DNA from: CAMDTE01 sp034679985
GTDB lineage: Bacteria; Bacteroidota; Bacteroidia; Flavobacteriales; Schleiferiaceae
Length of the DNA stretch: 52,279 bases
Assembly (NCBI GenBank): GCA_034679985.1
Contig: JAXITR010000011.1
Coordinates: 1 to 52,279 of the forward strand
Reading direction: 5' to 3'
Shown here: positions 25,096-34,172 of the stretch, piece by piece
How positions within the stretch are numbered: position 1 is the first letter of the stretch
Layout: each line of letters opens with the position of its first letter
The notes under the pieces: generated by a model
What the model was told of the DNA's origin: nothing
The model's input: only the letters and a program-made list of their open reading frames with translations
Databases searched by the model: none
Made by a program: the position numbers and the translations under genes

Positions 25096-26595
25096 ATGGA
25101 ACGAGCCCCTCAGCCGCAAAACAACGGCAAACCCCGCAAATCCAAAGTCGTCCAACTGGACGGTGGACGCATTCCGCCCCAGGCCCTGGATTTGGAAGAA
25201 GCGGTGTTGGGGGCCATGCTCATCGACCGGGAAGCCCTGGGCCGATCGATTGATTTGCTCCAGCCCGAAGCATTTTACAGCGAAGCACACCAACACGTTT
25301 TTGCGTCGATTTCGCGTTTGTTCGCGGGCGGTCAGGCCGTTGACCTGCTGACGGTTTCCCAGGATTTGCGCCAGCAGGGCTTGCTGGAGGCGGTTGGGGG
25401 TGAGTACAAATTGATTCACCTTTCGCAGCGCGTCAGCTCGTCGGCCCACGTGGAATACCACGCGCGGATTGTGGTGCAAAAACACATCCAACGGGAGCTG
25501 ATCCGCATCTCGTCGGAAATCATTGAGGACGCCTTTGACGAAGGAACCGACGTGCTGGAATTGCTGGACAAATCGGAGCAAAACCTGTTCAACGTTGCCC
25601 AAGGCAACCTGAAGCGCAACTACGAGTCCTCTTTGGATTTGGTGAAGCAGGCCTTGGACCGCATCCAGGAAATCTCCAAAAAGGAAGGCCTGTCCGGGGT
25701 ACCGTCGGGCTTTACCGGTGTGGACCGGGTCACCAGCGGTTGGCAGCGGTCTGATTTGATCATCATTGCCGCCCGTCCGGGTATGGGAAAAACGGCCATG
25801 GTGTTGAGCATGGCGCGCAACATGGCCATAGACCACAACATTCCGGTGGCCATTTTCAGTTTGGAGATGTCTTCGGTGCAGTTGATCATGCGTTTGATCG
25901 CGTCGGAAACAGGCATCAATTCCGAAACCCTGCGGAAAGGTAATTTGTCCCCCACCGAGTGGAAGCAACTGACCACCAAGGTACACGCCCTGGAAAACGC
26001 GCCCCTGTTCATTGACGACACCCCTGGGTTGTCCATTTTTGACCTCCGCGCCAAGTGCCGACGTCTGGTGTCCACGCACAAGGTGGGCATCATTGTGATC
26101 GACTACCTCCAGTTGATGACGGCCGCCGTGGGCAAAGGCAGCGGCAACCGCGAACAAGAAATCTCCACCATCTCGCGGTCGCTGAAGAGCATCGCCAAAG
26201 AATTGCAGGTTCCGGTCATCGCCCTTTCGCAGCTCAGTCGGGCCGTGGAAACGCGCGGCGGCAGCAAGCGTCCCCTGCTTTCCGACCTTCGGGAATCTGG
26301 CGCCATTGAGCAAGACGCGGACATTGTGTCCTTCATTTACCGCCCGGAGTACTACCAAATCCACGAGTGGGACGACGACCAAACCCCGTGCGAAGGCCAG
26401 GCGGAGTTCATCATTGCCAAGCACCGGAACGGATCGCTGGAGAACGTTCGATTGCGCTTTGAGGGCGCCATGGCTAAGTTTTCGGACCTGGATAGCATCC
26501 CCAACGCCCCGTCTGCGGTGTACGAGTCCAGCATGAACCAACCGACTTCCTTCGGGCCCATTGAACCGATGTCCGACGATGCGGCACCGTTTTAA
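25096..26595 (+). CDS. dnaB: Replicative DNA helicase
   Basis: DnaB (499 residues) is the hexameric 5'-3' helicase of the replication fork. The N-terminal DnaB domain begins at PPQALDLEEAVLGAML (28-43). RecA-like core: Walker A RPGMGKT (227-233), Walker B IIVIDYLQLM, then SQLSRAVETR and LRESGAIEQDADIV. No intein interrupts it. The next gene starts inside its last 17 bases. Confidence 0.98.
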   Translation: MERAPQPQNNGKPRKSKVVQLDGGRIPPQALDLEEAVLGAMLIDREALGRSIDLLQPEAFYSEAHQHVFASISRLFAGGQAVDLLTVSQDLRQQGLLEAVGGEYKLIHLSQRVSSSAHVEYHARIVVQKHIQRELIRISSEIIEDAFDEGTDVLELLDKSEQNLFNVAQGNLKRNYESSLDLVKQALDRIQEISKKEGLSGVPSGFTGVDRVTSGWQRSDLIIIAARPGMGKTAMVLSMARNMAIDHNIPVAIFSLEMSSVQLIMRLIASETGINSETLRKGNLSPTEWKQLTTKVHALENAPLFIDDTPGLSIFDLRAKCRRLVSTHKVGIIVIDYLQLMTAAVGKGSGNREQEISTISRSLKSIAKELQVPVIALSQLSRAVETRGGSKRPLLSDLRESGAIEQDADIVSFIYRPEYYQIHEWDDDQTPCEGQAEFIIAKHRNGSLENVRLRFEGAMAKFSDLDSIPNAPSAVYESSMNQPTSFGPIEPMSDDAAPF

Positions 26596-27847
26596 ACATT
26601 TGCTTTTTTGGGTAGTGGTTTTGTTGGCCCCAGCGTTGCGGGCCGGCTACTGGTTGATTCCCATGGACGCCGAGGGGCAGGCCAACCACCTCAAGGCCTA
26701 CGGAATTGCCTTCAGCGCCCTGGAGCGCGGCACCAAAGGCGAATGGCTGCTGAACTACCGCGGCGGCAGCTTCCTCTTTCCGGACGACCCCTGGATTCGT
26801 CGGGAATGCTTGGTGCGCGGCGTCTCCGGAGAACCCATCGCGGACGGTGAGGCCGCGGCCCTGCGCACGGAACTCGCCTCCCCTTCCTCCAACACGGAGC
26901 TCGTCGTACTGGAAAAAGCCCCCAAAATCGCCGTTTATTCGCCGGACGGCAAGCAGCCCTGGGACGACGCCGTCACCCTGGTGCTGACCTACGCAGAAAT
27001 TCCCTACGACCGCATCTACGACCGCGAGATCCTGCGCGGCGACTTGGCACAGTACGAGTGGCTCCACCTCCACCACGAGGACTTCACCGGTCAATACGGC
27101 AAATTTTACGGGGCCTACCGCCACGCCACCTGGTACATGGAAGACAAAAAGCGCGCGGAAGAAGAGGCCGCCTCGCTGGGCTTCTCCAAGGTCTCCGAAC
27201 TGAAGCGGGCCGTTACGGAGCGCATCCAAGGCTACGTGGCCAACGGAGGCTTTCTGTTCGCGATGTGCTCTGCCACGGACAGCTACGACGTGGCCCGGGC
27301 CGCCCACCAAACGGACGTTTGCGCCGCCGTCTTCGACGGCGATCCCGCCGATCCGGACGCCCCACGAAAGCTGGATTTCTTGAACACCCTGGCCTTTGAG
27401 AACTTCAATTTGGTCACCGTGCCGGAGCAGTACGAACTATCCAGCATCGACGTGACGGACACCCGTCGGGTTCCGGAAGAACTGGACTTCTTTGCCTTGT
27501 TCGACTTCTCCGCGAAGTGGGATCCGGTGGCCACGATGCTCTGCCAAAACCACGAAAAAACCATTGCCGGTTTCATGGGCCAAACCACGGCCTTCCGCAT
27601 GAGCACCATCAAACCCAACGTGCGTATTTTGGGGGCCTTCCCGGCCGCGGGCGAAGCCCGCTACATCCACGGCGGCTTTGGAAAGGGCCTTTGGACCTTC
27701 TACGGCGGCCACGACCCGGAGGACTACCGCCACCAAGTGGGCGACCCGCCCACGGAACTCGCCGCCTACCCCAACAGCCCGGGGTACCGACTCATCCTGA
27801 ACAACATCCTGTTCCCGGCGGCCGAAAAAAAGAAGCAAAAAACCTGA
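26579..27847 (+). CDS. Secreted GATase1-like protein of unknown function (often labelled asparagine synthetase B)
   Basis: This 422-residue protein has a signal peptide (about 1-22, ending APALRAG). Its central part resembles a class I glutamine-amidotransferase-like fold: a nucleophile-elbow-like GGFLFAMCSA with Cys230, and near the C-terminus HGGFGKGLWTFYGGHDPEDY. I recall homologues next to dnaB in Bacteroidota carrying the name asparagine synthetase B, but no N-terminal Cys nucleophile or ATP-pyrophosphatase domain is visible, so that name is not supported. Location is probably periplasmic. ATG 26579 is chosen for the signal peptide and overlaps the end of dnaB by 17 bases. Confidence 0.75.
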   Translation: MRHRFKHLLFWVVVLLAPALRAGYWLIPMDAEGQANHLKAYGIAFSALERGTKGEWLLNYRGGSFLFPDDPWIRRECLVRGVSGEPIADGEAAALRTELASPSSNTELVVLEKAPKIAVYSPDGKQPWDDAVTLVLTYAEIPYDRIYDREILRGDLAQYEWLHLHHEDFTGQYGKFYGAYRHATWYMEDKKRAEEEAASLGFSKVSELKRAVTERIQGYVANGGFLFAMCSATDSYDVARAAHQTDVCAAVFDGDPADPDAPRKLDFLNTLAFENFNLVTVPEQYELSSIDVTDTRRVPEELDFFALFDFSAKWDPVATMLCQNHEKTIAGFMGQTTAFRMSTIKPNVRILGAFPAAGEARYIHGGFGKGLWTFYGGHDPEDYRHQVGDPPTELAAYPNSPGYRLILNNILFPAAEKKKQKT

Positions 27848-27861
27848 GGTTCTCCCGCCAC

Positions 27862-27890
27862 CGCGGTGCGGCACCTGCGGGCGCACCGCG
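27862..27890. terminator. Hairpin between convergent genes, possible terminator
   Basis: A perfect 9-bp GC-rich stem (27862-27870 with 27882-27890, 11-base loop) lies between the stop at 27847 and the porin stop at 27900. There is no T-run, so classical termination is uncertain. Confidence 0.45.
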
Positions 27891-27899
27891 CCCCTGTCC

Positions 27900-29819
27900 T
27901 CAATTGAACAAAAACCACCGAGCGCCCAGGCGCAGGTGTGCGTTGGCCACGGGTACGTACGGGCCGGCAAAAGCCGCCCACGGTCCCCAGCCCTGGTTGA
28001 ATTGATTCAAAACCACAAAGGCCGACGCCGTTTTCCACCGCACCTGCAGCTGCAGAAACGGCAAAACCCACTGCCGAATGCGCTGCCGCTCCGCGGGCAA
28101 CCAGCCCACTTGGGTCACCTCCGCACCCCATCGCGGGTCGTAGGCCGGGGCGTAGTACGGGGAATTCCCCACCGCACCCAGCTCGGCTTCAATGCGCACC
28201 CCGCGGTCCTCCAGGTTCCACTTCCGCGCCACCGTCCCCACATAGGCGAACAGAGGCACGGGCATCGCGTAGGCGTCGGAACTCAAAGCTCCGGTAATCC
28301 GCAACGACGAACGCCAACGGGAGGAAGCGCCGCCCGTTCCCAAACCAGTAGCTAAATCAACGGTGGAATGCACCGTCCAGGCGGAGGTCGGTTCCGCAAA
28401 CGACCGTACCCCCAAGTAGCCGGACGACGTGGGGACGCGCAATCCGTGCCAGCCGCGCGCGGTGATGGTCCACGCCGCTACCCGATCCCTGCGAACCCAA
28501 GGGGCCAGCGGCAACCATTGGGCTTCGGCCTGCCACGGAGCGGCCCCTGTCCAGTCCGATTGCCACAACCAGGGCACCTCCATGCGCTGCGCGCGCAGGC
28601 GAAACGACGAAACCTGAACGGTAGCCGCAGATAATTCCACCGTCTCACCCGTTCTCAATGCCGATCGATCCGGGCGAACTTTTTGATTGAAGACGACCTC
28701 CGCTTGGGGCATCCACCCCCAACGGGAATCCCACGCCAAACGCCCGGAGACCAACCACGGTTCCGCGCGCAAGGATTGCCACCCCACGGAAGGCGTCCAA
28801 CGCTGCCAACGGTTGGTGCTCAACGCGGCGGAGTCCGGACGAAACTGCGTGGACTGAATCGCCACCGACAGCCGTTCCCAACCCACGTACTCCAATCGGT
28901 GCTGCCCGCCCCAAGCGGTGTCCAACCCCAGCGCGTCCGGCTTGAAGGCCCGACGGTTCTGCTCCCACCGGTACCCCAGACTTCCGTTCTTCCACCTGCG
29001 CTGCACCAAGGCCTGGGTGCTGACGCGGTGCGACGAGGCCAAGCCCCAGCGCGTGTCCACCAAGGCGCGGTTCCGGAATCCGTACCCAACACCCACTACT
29101 TCCAAGGGGTCCACCACCCCACCGTTCTCAAATCCCTTCCAAGACAACCGTTGCGCAGCTGCCAACCAGCTCCCGGGTCCCACCGAATCGCGCCGAACCC
29201 AGCGAACCAAAAAGTCGTCGGACAATACGGACTGACGTTCGTACGGACCTTTGGCGTTGGTGCGCACAAAATGGCCCGCAAGATCCGTACGCCACGAAAG
29301 CGGAAGCCCCGCGCGCAGTCCAAACTGCTGCCCGGAAGCCGTTCCGTTGGTGCCCTCCAGCAAAACGGTGGGCACCGGCACGCGCAAATACCCCCGAAGC
29401 TCCAGCGGCAAGCCATCTGCCGGCAACGCCCAACCGGAAGGATTGAAGGGATGAGCACGGGAAATGAATCCGCCGCGGGGAGGCGACACTAGGCTCCAAA
29501 AATCCAAACTCGGCGCACCTAAATACGGCATCGTGAGTTGGGGCAACTTTTGGTCCAAGGAACCTTCCAAGGATTGGAGTATCGTGTACTTAATGTTCAC
29601 CTGCTCCCATCGGCCCGTAAACGAAGGCATTGGAACGACCTTCCGCACGGAATCCGGCGCAACGGCAGTTGCGGTCATTGCGGAAGTTGCGGGCACCGAA
29701 TCCGCCACCGCACCAAGGACGAACCGCCCTCCGGCGGGCATCCCCAGCGCCTGCGCAGCCGTGCTGATCGCGAGGACCCAGCAGACGGCACCCAAACGTA
29801 TGATGCTTCCGGCGTCCAC
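27900..29819 (-). CDS. Putative outer-membrane porin
   Basis: This 639-residue protein has a signal peptide (LGAVCWVLAISTAAQALG) and a long series of amphipathic beta strands rich in Trp, Arg and Tyr, ending GARWFLFN. Size and composition match the Bacteroidota putative-porin family (Porin_10 type), usually encoded beside a short-chain dehydrogenase. GTG 29819, four bases after the SDR stop, is chosen because the signal peptide follows it; an upstream in-frame ATG at 29936 lies inside the SDR gene. Substrate unknown. It is the last gene of the long minus-strand run. Confidence 0.72.
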   Translation of the reverse strand: MDAGSIIRLGAVCWVLAISTAAQALGMPAGGRFVLGAVADSVPATSAMTATAVAPDSVRKVVPMPSFTGRWEQVNIKYTILQSLEGSLDQKLPQLTMPYLGAPSLDFWSLVSPPRGGFISRAHPFNPSGWALPADGLPLELRGYLRVPVPTVLLEGTNGTASGQQFGLRAGLPLSWRTDLAGHFVRTNAKGPYERQSVLSDDFLVRWVRRDSVGPGSWLAAAQRLSWKGFENGGVVDPLEVVGVGYGFRNRALVDTRWGLASSHRVSTQALVQRRWKNGSLGYRWEQNRRAFKPDALGLDTAWGGQHRLEYVGWERLSVAIQSTQFRPDSAALSTNRWQRWTPSVGWQSLRAEPWLVSGRLAWDSRWGWMPQAEVVFNQKVRPDRSALRTGETVELSAATVQVSSFRLRAQRMEVPWLWQSDWTGAAPWQAEAQWLPLAPWVRRDRVAAWTITARGWHGLRVPTSSGYLGVRSFAEPTSAWTVHSTVDLATGLGTGGASSRWRSSLRITGALSSDAYAMPVPLFAYVGTVARKWNLEDRGVRIEAELGAVGNSPYYAPAYDPRWGAEVTQVGWLPAERQRIRQWVLPFLQLQVRWKTASAFVVLNQFNQGWGPWAAFAGPYVPVANAHLRLGARWFLFN

Positions 29820-29823
29820 CGAT

Positions 29824-30504
29824 TTAGGGGGTTGTAGACGAAACCGGCAGCACCTTGCCGCGGAAATACCGATGTCCGTTCTGCGCAAAATCCGCCACGT
29901 AAGCACCCATTTCGCCCGCAGAAACCGGCGCTTCAAAGCCGGGAAAAGCCTCCGCCAACATCTCCGTTTGCACCGCGCCCAAGCACAGCACGTTGAAGGA
30001 CCAACCGCGGTCGTTGAATTCGGTCTGGAGCACCTCCGTCAGGCACACGGCCGCCGCTTTGCTGGAGCTGTACGCCGCCATGCCCGGAAATTTCACCGAC
30101 CCTTGAAAACCGCCCATGCTGGACAACGTCACCACGTGGACCGACGCCTCAAACAAGGGCATCAGCGCTTGCACCGCCAACGCGGGCGCAGTAGCATTGG
30201 CCGCAAAGGAGTCGGCAAAATCCTCAAGCGACAATTCTTCCAAAGACTTGCGCACCAGGTAGCCTGCGCTGTTGATCAAACCGGAAACCGTCCGACCCTG
30301 GGCGCGTAACTCTTCCGCAAACACACGCCAATCGTCCGGCCGAACTGGATCCACCGCCCGCAAGTTAATTTGGGGAACCTTCCAGTCCGCGGGATCCAAT
30401 GCGGTTCGGCTCAACGCCCAAACGGTGTGTCCGGCAGCCGCCAAGGCCAGCGCCACTTCCCGACCAATGCCGCGTCGGGCACCGGTTACAATAAAATCAC
30501 CCAT
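29824..30504 (-). CDS. Short-chain dehydrogenase/reductase
   Basis: This 226-residue NAD(P)-dependent oxidoreductase has the cofactor motif TGARRGIG near the N-terminus, NSAGYLVRK (the NAG-like motif), a catalytic Ser in TLSSMGG and YxxxK in YSSSKAA. The C-terminal substrate region is short and gives no substrate. ATG 30504 lies inside the last codons of the FeoB-associated small gene, an 8-base overlap that suggests coupled translation with the feo genes. The putative porin follows after four bases. Confidence 0.9.
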   Translation of the reverse strand: MGDFIVTGARRGIGREVALALAAAGHTVWALSRTALDPADWKVPQINLRAVDPVRPDDWRVFAEELRAQGRTVSGLINSAGYLVRKSLEELSLEDFADSFAANATAPALAVQALMPLFEASVHVVTLSSMGGFQGSVKFPGMAAYSSSKAAAVCLTEVLQTEFNDRGWSFNVLCLGAVQTEMLAEAFPGFEAPVSAGEMGAYVADFAQNGHRYFRGKVLPVSSTTP

Positions 30505-30628
30505 GTTTTGTCTTTGGAGCGGTTCCGCACGCATCGCAACCCGCACTCGCCTTGCTGGGCGCAAACAGCACGCGCACCAAGGTGTAGAGGGCCCAACCCA
30601 AACTGGAAAAAGCAAGTACGTCCTGCAT
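30497..30628 (-). CDS. FeoB-associated Cys-rich membrane protein (43 residues)
   Basis: A small gene of 43 codons starts nine bases after the feoB stop, preceded by GAGGTG. The product has one membrane helix (about 4-22), a basic stretch, and a short Cys motif CDAC near the C-terminus (about residues 30-33). Position, length, helix and cysteines match the FeoB-associated Cys-rich family, whose suggested role is to assist the FeoB pore or its iron delivery. Only two cysteines are present, fewer than usual. It overlaps the SDR start by eight bases. Confidence 0.75.
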   Translation of the reverse strand: MQDVLAFSSLGWALYTLVRVLFAPSKASAGCDACGTAPKTKHG

Positions 30629-30637
30629 CACCTCAAT

Positions 30638-32668
30638 TTACGCCAATATTTGATAAGCCACAAAGGACACCAAGTAAGCGAAGGCGGTCATGCCGGCCAT
30701 TTGAATCAACGGCCATTTCCATCCTCCGGTTTCTTTTTTCACCACGGCAAAGGTGCTCAAGCACTGCATGGCAAACGCGTAAAACAGCATCAAGGATACG
30801 CCCACCGCCAAATTGAAGAACGGCTCGCCGGTGTCTGGATTGATTTCCTGCGCCATGTGTTCCCGTACGGTGCCCAAATCGTCCGTGCCGACGGCGTAAA
30901 TGGTGGCCATGGTGCCCACAAACACTTCGCGCGCGGCAAAGGAGGACAACAAAGCAATGCCCACCTTCCAATCGTAGCCCAGCGGGCGGATGGCGGGCTC
31001 CACCGCGTGCCCAATGCGGCCAATGTAGCTCTGTTCCAACCGCTGCGCCGGATCCAACTGGTCCATTTCCGCGGAAGAAAGCGGCCCGTAGTTGGCCAAA
31101 AACCACAGCAAAATACTGATGGCCAGAATGATTTTACCGGCCTCCGCCACAAAACTCCGGGACTTTTGAAAAACCGTGTTCCACAGGTTCCGCACCAACG
31201 GCAGTCGGTACCGGGGCAACTCCAGCAAGAACGGTGCACTGGTGCCCACCGGCACAAACCGTTTCACCAAGGACGACGCCCCCAGGGCCACTACAAATCC
31301 CAAGGCATACAAGGCAAAGAGCACCAAAGCACGCGCGTCGAACGGCCCAAACGCCACTTTGGGAATCACCAGCGCAATCAAAACGGTGTACACCGGGAGT
31401 CGGGCCGAACAGGTCATGAACGGCGTCACCAAAACCGTCAACAGGCGCTCCCGCGGATTCTCAATGTTGCGCGCCGCCATGATGGCCGGAATGGCACAGG
31501 CATTGGCGCTCACCATGGGAACCACGCTCTTGCCGCTCAAACCAAAGGGCCGCAGCACGCGATCCAGCATGAACACCACGCGCGCCATGTACCCACTTTC
31601 CTCCAACAAGGCAATGAAAAAGAAAAGCAGCGCAATCTGCGGCAAAAACATCAAAACCCCAGAAACACCGGGCACAATGCCGTTGGCCAAAAGCTCCGTG
31701 AAGGCCCCCGCCGGCAAAACAGACTCCGCCCAAGCGCCCAAATGGGAAAAATAAGCGTCGATGGCGTTCATGGGACCTTCGGCCCAAAAGAACACCGCCT
31801 GAAACAGCAAAAAGAGCACCGCAATGAGCGTCAAGCCGCCCCACAATGGATGGGTCAATACCCGATCAATGCGCGCCGAACGCGTCAAATCTTTGCCCGG
31901 ATCCAAGTGCAGCAACGGCTTTAGCAATCGATGCAAAGCGCTGTAGCGTTGAACGGTTTCGTCCACGCGAAGACGATCCGGTGATGCGCCGCGCTGCTGC
32001 ACCCAAGCGGACGCGCCAAACTCAGGGGGTTCCGTGGCCCACAACCAGGCCTCGTACTCCGTCCTGCTGCCGCTCAAGGCCATGGCCTCGTCCAACCACG
32101 CGGCGCCCTTTTTGCGCGGCTGAAAAAATCGATCCGATACCGGAACCGCCTTCGCGCGAAGCACGGCCTCTTTCACCCGGTCCAGCCCCAACCCCGTTCG
32201 CCCGTTCACGGGTACTACCTCTACCCCGCCCAAGGCGGCGCCCAAGGCCTCAAAGTCAACAGACTGTCCGCGCAAACGCATTTCGTCGTGCATGGTCACC
32301 ACCAAAACGGCGGGCAAACCCAAGTCCAAAACTTGGGTGAACAAAAACAAATGCCGTTTCAGGTTGGTGCCGTCCGCAATGCCAATCACCACGTCAGCCC
32401 GGTCGGACTCAGACGGGTTCACCAACGCTTGGTAGACCACCCGCTCGTCCTCCCCGTTGGGGTGCAAGCTGTACGTGCCGGGCAAATCAATAACTTCCGC
32501 CAGTGCCGTGTCACTCAATTTGGACAAACCGGACAACTTGTCCACGGTAATGCCCGGATAATTACTGACTTTCTGGCTCAAACCGGTCAAGCGGTTGAAC
32601 ACCGAACTCTTGCCGGTATTTGGATTGCCCACTAAGGCAATGCGCAGGGCACGTTTTGCATCCGACAT
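30638..32668 (-). CDS. feoB: Ferrous iron transporter B
   Basis: FeoB (676 residues) is the inner-membrane Fe(II) permease. Its N-terminal G-domain shows G1 GNPNTGKS (14-21), G2 in NYPGITVD and G3 DLPG (61-64). G4, normally NxxD, reads TMHD (125-128). Two Gate/core membrane blocks follow, with MFLPQIALLFFFIALLEESGYMAR-type family sequence in the first and NACAIPAIMAARNIENPRER after it. FeoA is separate, three bases upstream, and a small Cys protein follows. Oxygen- or iron-dependent control is likely in general, but no operator is visible. Confidence 0.97.
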   Translation of the reverse strand: MSDAKRALRIALVGNPNTGKSSVFNRLTGLSQKVSNYPGITVDKLSGLSKLSDTALAEVIDLPGTYSLHPNGEDERVVYQALVNPSESDRADVVIGIADGTNLKRHLFLFTQVLDLGLPAVLVVTMHDEMRLRGQSVDFEALGAALGGVEVVPVNGRTGLGLDRVKEAVLRAKAVPVSDRFFQPRKKGAAWLDEAMALSGSRTEYEAWLWATEPPEFGASAWVQQRGASPDRLRVDETVQRYSALHRLLKPLLHLDPGKDLTRSARIDRVLTHPLWGGLTLIAVLFLLFQAVFFWAEGPMNAIDAYFSHLGAWAESVLPAGAFTELLANGIVPGVSGVLMFLPQIALLFFFIALLEESGYMARVVFMLDRVLRPFGLSGKSVVPMVSANACAIPAIMAARNIENPRERLLTVLVTPFMTCSARLPVYTVLIALVIPKVAFGPFDARALVLFALYALGFVVALGASSLVKRFVPVGTSAPFLLELPRYRLPLVRNLWNTVFQKSRSFVAEAGKIILAISILLWFLANYGPLSSAEMDQLDPAQRLEQSYIGRIGHAVEPAIRPLGYDWKVGIALLSSFAAREVFVGTMATIYAVGTDDLGTVREHMAQEINPDTGEPFFNLAVGVSLMLFYAFAMQCLSTFAVVKKETGGWKWPLIQMAGMTAFAYLVSFVAYQILA

Positions 32669-32671
32669 GGC

Positions 32672-32911
32672 TCAGTCTTGATCGGTTTGCACCCAGATTC
32701 GTTCGGCCAAGTCCCTGCGAACGGCCAGTTGCCAGCCGTCCACATCCAAGCACATTGGATCGCCCAAAGGAGCCGTGTAATTAATGGTCACGCGCATGCC
32801 GGGTAAACAACCCATTTCCAGCAACTTGGGCGGAACATCGTCCAAGCATAAATCCTGGATGACGCCGCCTTCGCCCGGACGCAAATCCGCCAAGCGCTTC
32901 AAGCCCGCCAT
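32672..32911 (-). CDS. feoA: Ferrous iron transport accessory protein A
   Basis: FeoA is a 79-residue cytoplasmic SH3-like protein thought to regulate or stabilise FeoB. LADLRPGEGGVIQDL, LLEMGCLPGMRVTI and a C-terminal LAVRRDLAERIWV match the family. ATG 32911 shares its A with the TGA of pdhC, so translation of feoA is probably coupled to the pyruvate dehydrogenase E2 gene. Confidence 0.92.
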   Translation of the reverse strand: MAGLKRLADLRPGEGGVIQDLCLDDVPPKLLEMGCLPGMRVTINYTAPLGDPMCLDVDGWQLAVRRDLAERIWVQTDQD

Positions 32912-34164
32912 CAGAGGAGCATGGTTACCGGTGCCTCCAGATACTGCTTCAAAGTTTGCAAAAACGCGGCGCCCGTGGCTCCGTCCACCGCACGGTGATC
33001 GCAGCTCAGGGTGAGCTTCATGGTGTGGCCGGGAACTACCTGGCCGTTCTTCACCACGGGCACTTCCTGAATGCCACCGACGGCCAGAATGCACGCGTCG
33101 GGTGGGTTGACGATCGCGGTAAACTCGTCGATGCCAAACATACCCAAGTTGCTTATGGTAAACGTGTTACCTTCCCAATCAGAGGGCTGTAGCTTTTTGT
33201 CTTTGGCTTTTTGTGCAAAGCTTTTCACCTCGGCACCAATCGCTTGGAGCGACTTGGCATCTGCGTGGCGCACTACCGGAACCAACAAACCGTCCTCAAC
33301 AGCAACGGCCACTCCCACGTGTACGTGGTGGTACGTACGGATAAAATCACCCATCCACGCACTGTTGATGGCCGGGTGCTTCTTCAATGCCAACGCGGAG
33401 GCCTTCACCACCAAGTCGTTGAACGACACCTTGGCATCGGCAACCGCATTCAACTGCGCACGGGCAGCCATTGCGGCACTCATGTCCACGGTAATCTTCA
33501 AATAGAAATGCGGCGCAGTGAATTTGCTCTCGCTCAAACGACGCGCAATGGTCTTGCGCATTTGCGTGTTGGGCGTGTCCACGTAGCCTTCGGTACCGGC
33601 AAAAACAGGAGCCGCCACTGCAGCTGCAGAAGTTCCGGGGACAAAAGAATCCACGTCACGCTTGACAATCCGTCCACCGTCGCCAGAACCGGCTACCGTG
33701 CGCAGGTCAATACCTTTCTCTTCCGCCAAACGCTTGGCCAAGGGAGAGGCTACCACGCGACCGGAGCTCACCACCGGAGCCGGAGCCAAGGCAACCGCTG
33801 CTGGAGCGGGTACGGAAACGGGCACTGCTGCAGGCGCAACCGCGGCAGCAGGTGCTTCAACGGGGGCAGCAGCTGGCGCTGCAGGAGCACCGCCCTGGAG
33901 CAATGCGGAAATATCTTCACCGGCGGCACCCAGGACACACAGCAACGAATCCACCGGAGCCATCTGACCATCAGCAATTCCGATGTGCAGCAAAACGCCT
34001 TCTTGGCCTGGAAAAGCCTCAAAATCCATGGTTGCCTTGTCCGTCTCAATCTCAGCAAGCAACATGCCTTCTTTCACGGTATCGCCCACTTTCACGTGCC
34101 ATTTGGCAACCACACCTTCGGTCATGGTGTCGCTCAAGCGGGGCATATTGATTACTAGGGCCAT
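32911..34164 (-). CDS. pdhC: Dihydrolipoamide acetyltransferase (pyruvate dehydrogenase E2)
   Basis: This 417-residue E2 subunit has one lipoyl domain (1-80; lipoyl lysine in ETDKATMDFE, about residue 43), an Ala/Pro-rich linker, an E3-binding domain (VVASPLAKRLAEEKGID) and a catalytic domain ending with DHRAVDG. It moves acetyl groups to CoA. Flavobacterial enzymes I recall often have two lipoyl domains; only one is seen here. A 2-oxo acid other than pyruvate is possible, but the pdhA neighbour supports pyruvate. pdhA lies eight bases upstream, and feoA overlaps its stop. Confidence 0.93.
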   Translation of the reverse strand: MALVINMPRLSDTMTEGVVAKWHVKVGDTVKEGMLLAEIETDKATMDFEAFPGQEGVLLHIGIADGQMAPVDSLLCVLGAAGEDISALLQGGAPAAPAAAPVEAPAAAVAPAAVPVSVPAPAAVALAPAPVVSSGRVVASPLAKRLAEEKGIDLRTVAGSGDGGRIVKRDVDSFVPGTSAAAVAAPVFAGTEGYVDTPNTQMRKTIARRLSESKFTAPHFYLKITVDMSAAMAARAQLNAVADAKVSFNDLVVKASALALKKHPAINSAWMGDFIRTYHHVHVGVAVAVEDGLLVPVVRHADAKSLQAIGAEVKSFAQKAKDKKLQPSDWEGNTFTISNLGMFGIDEFTAIVNPPDACILAVGGIQEVPVVKNGQVVPGHTMKLTLSCDHRAVDGATGAAFLQTLKQYLEAPVTMLL

Positions 34165-34172
34165 GGGGAAAC

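Noticed and set aside
26579..27847. Asparagine synthetase B
   Set aside because: There is no N-terminal nucleophile Cys2, no ATP-pyrophosphatase motif, and a signal peptide is present.
30272..31924. A 550-codon plus-strand open frame
   Set aside because: It is antisense to feoB and the SDR, both certain by motif, and has no domain of its own.
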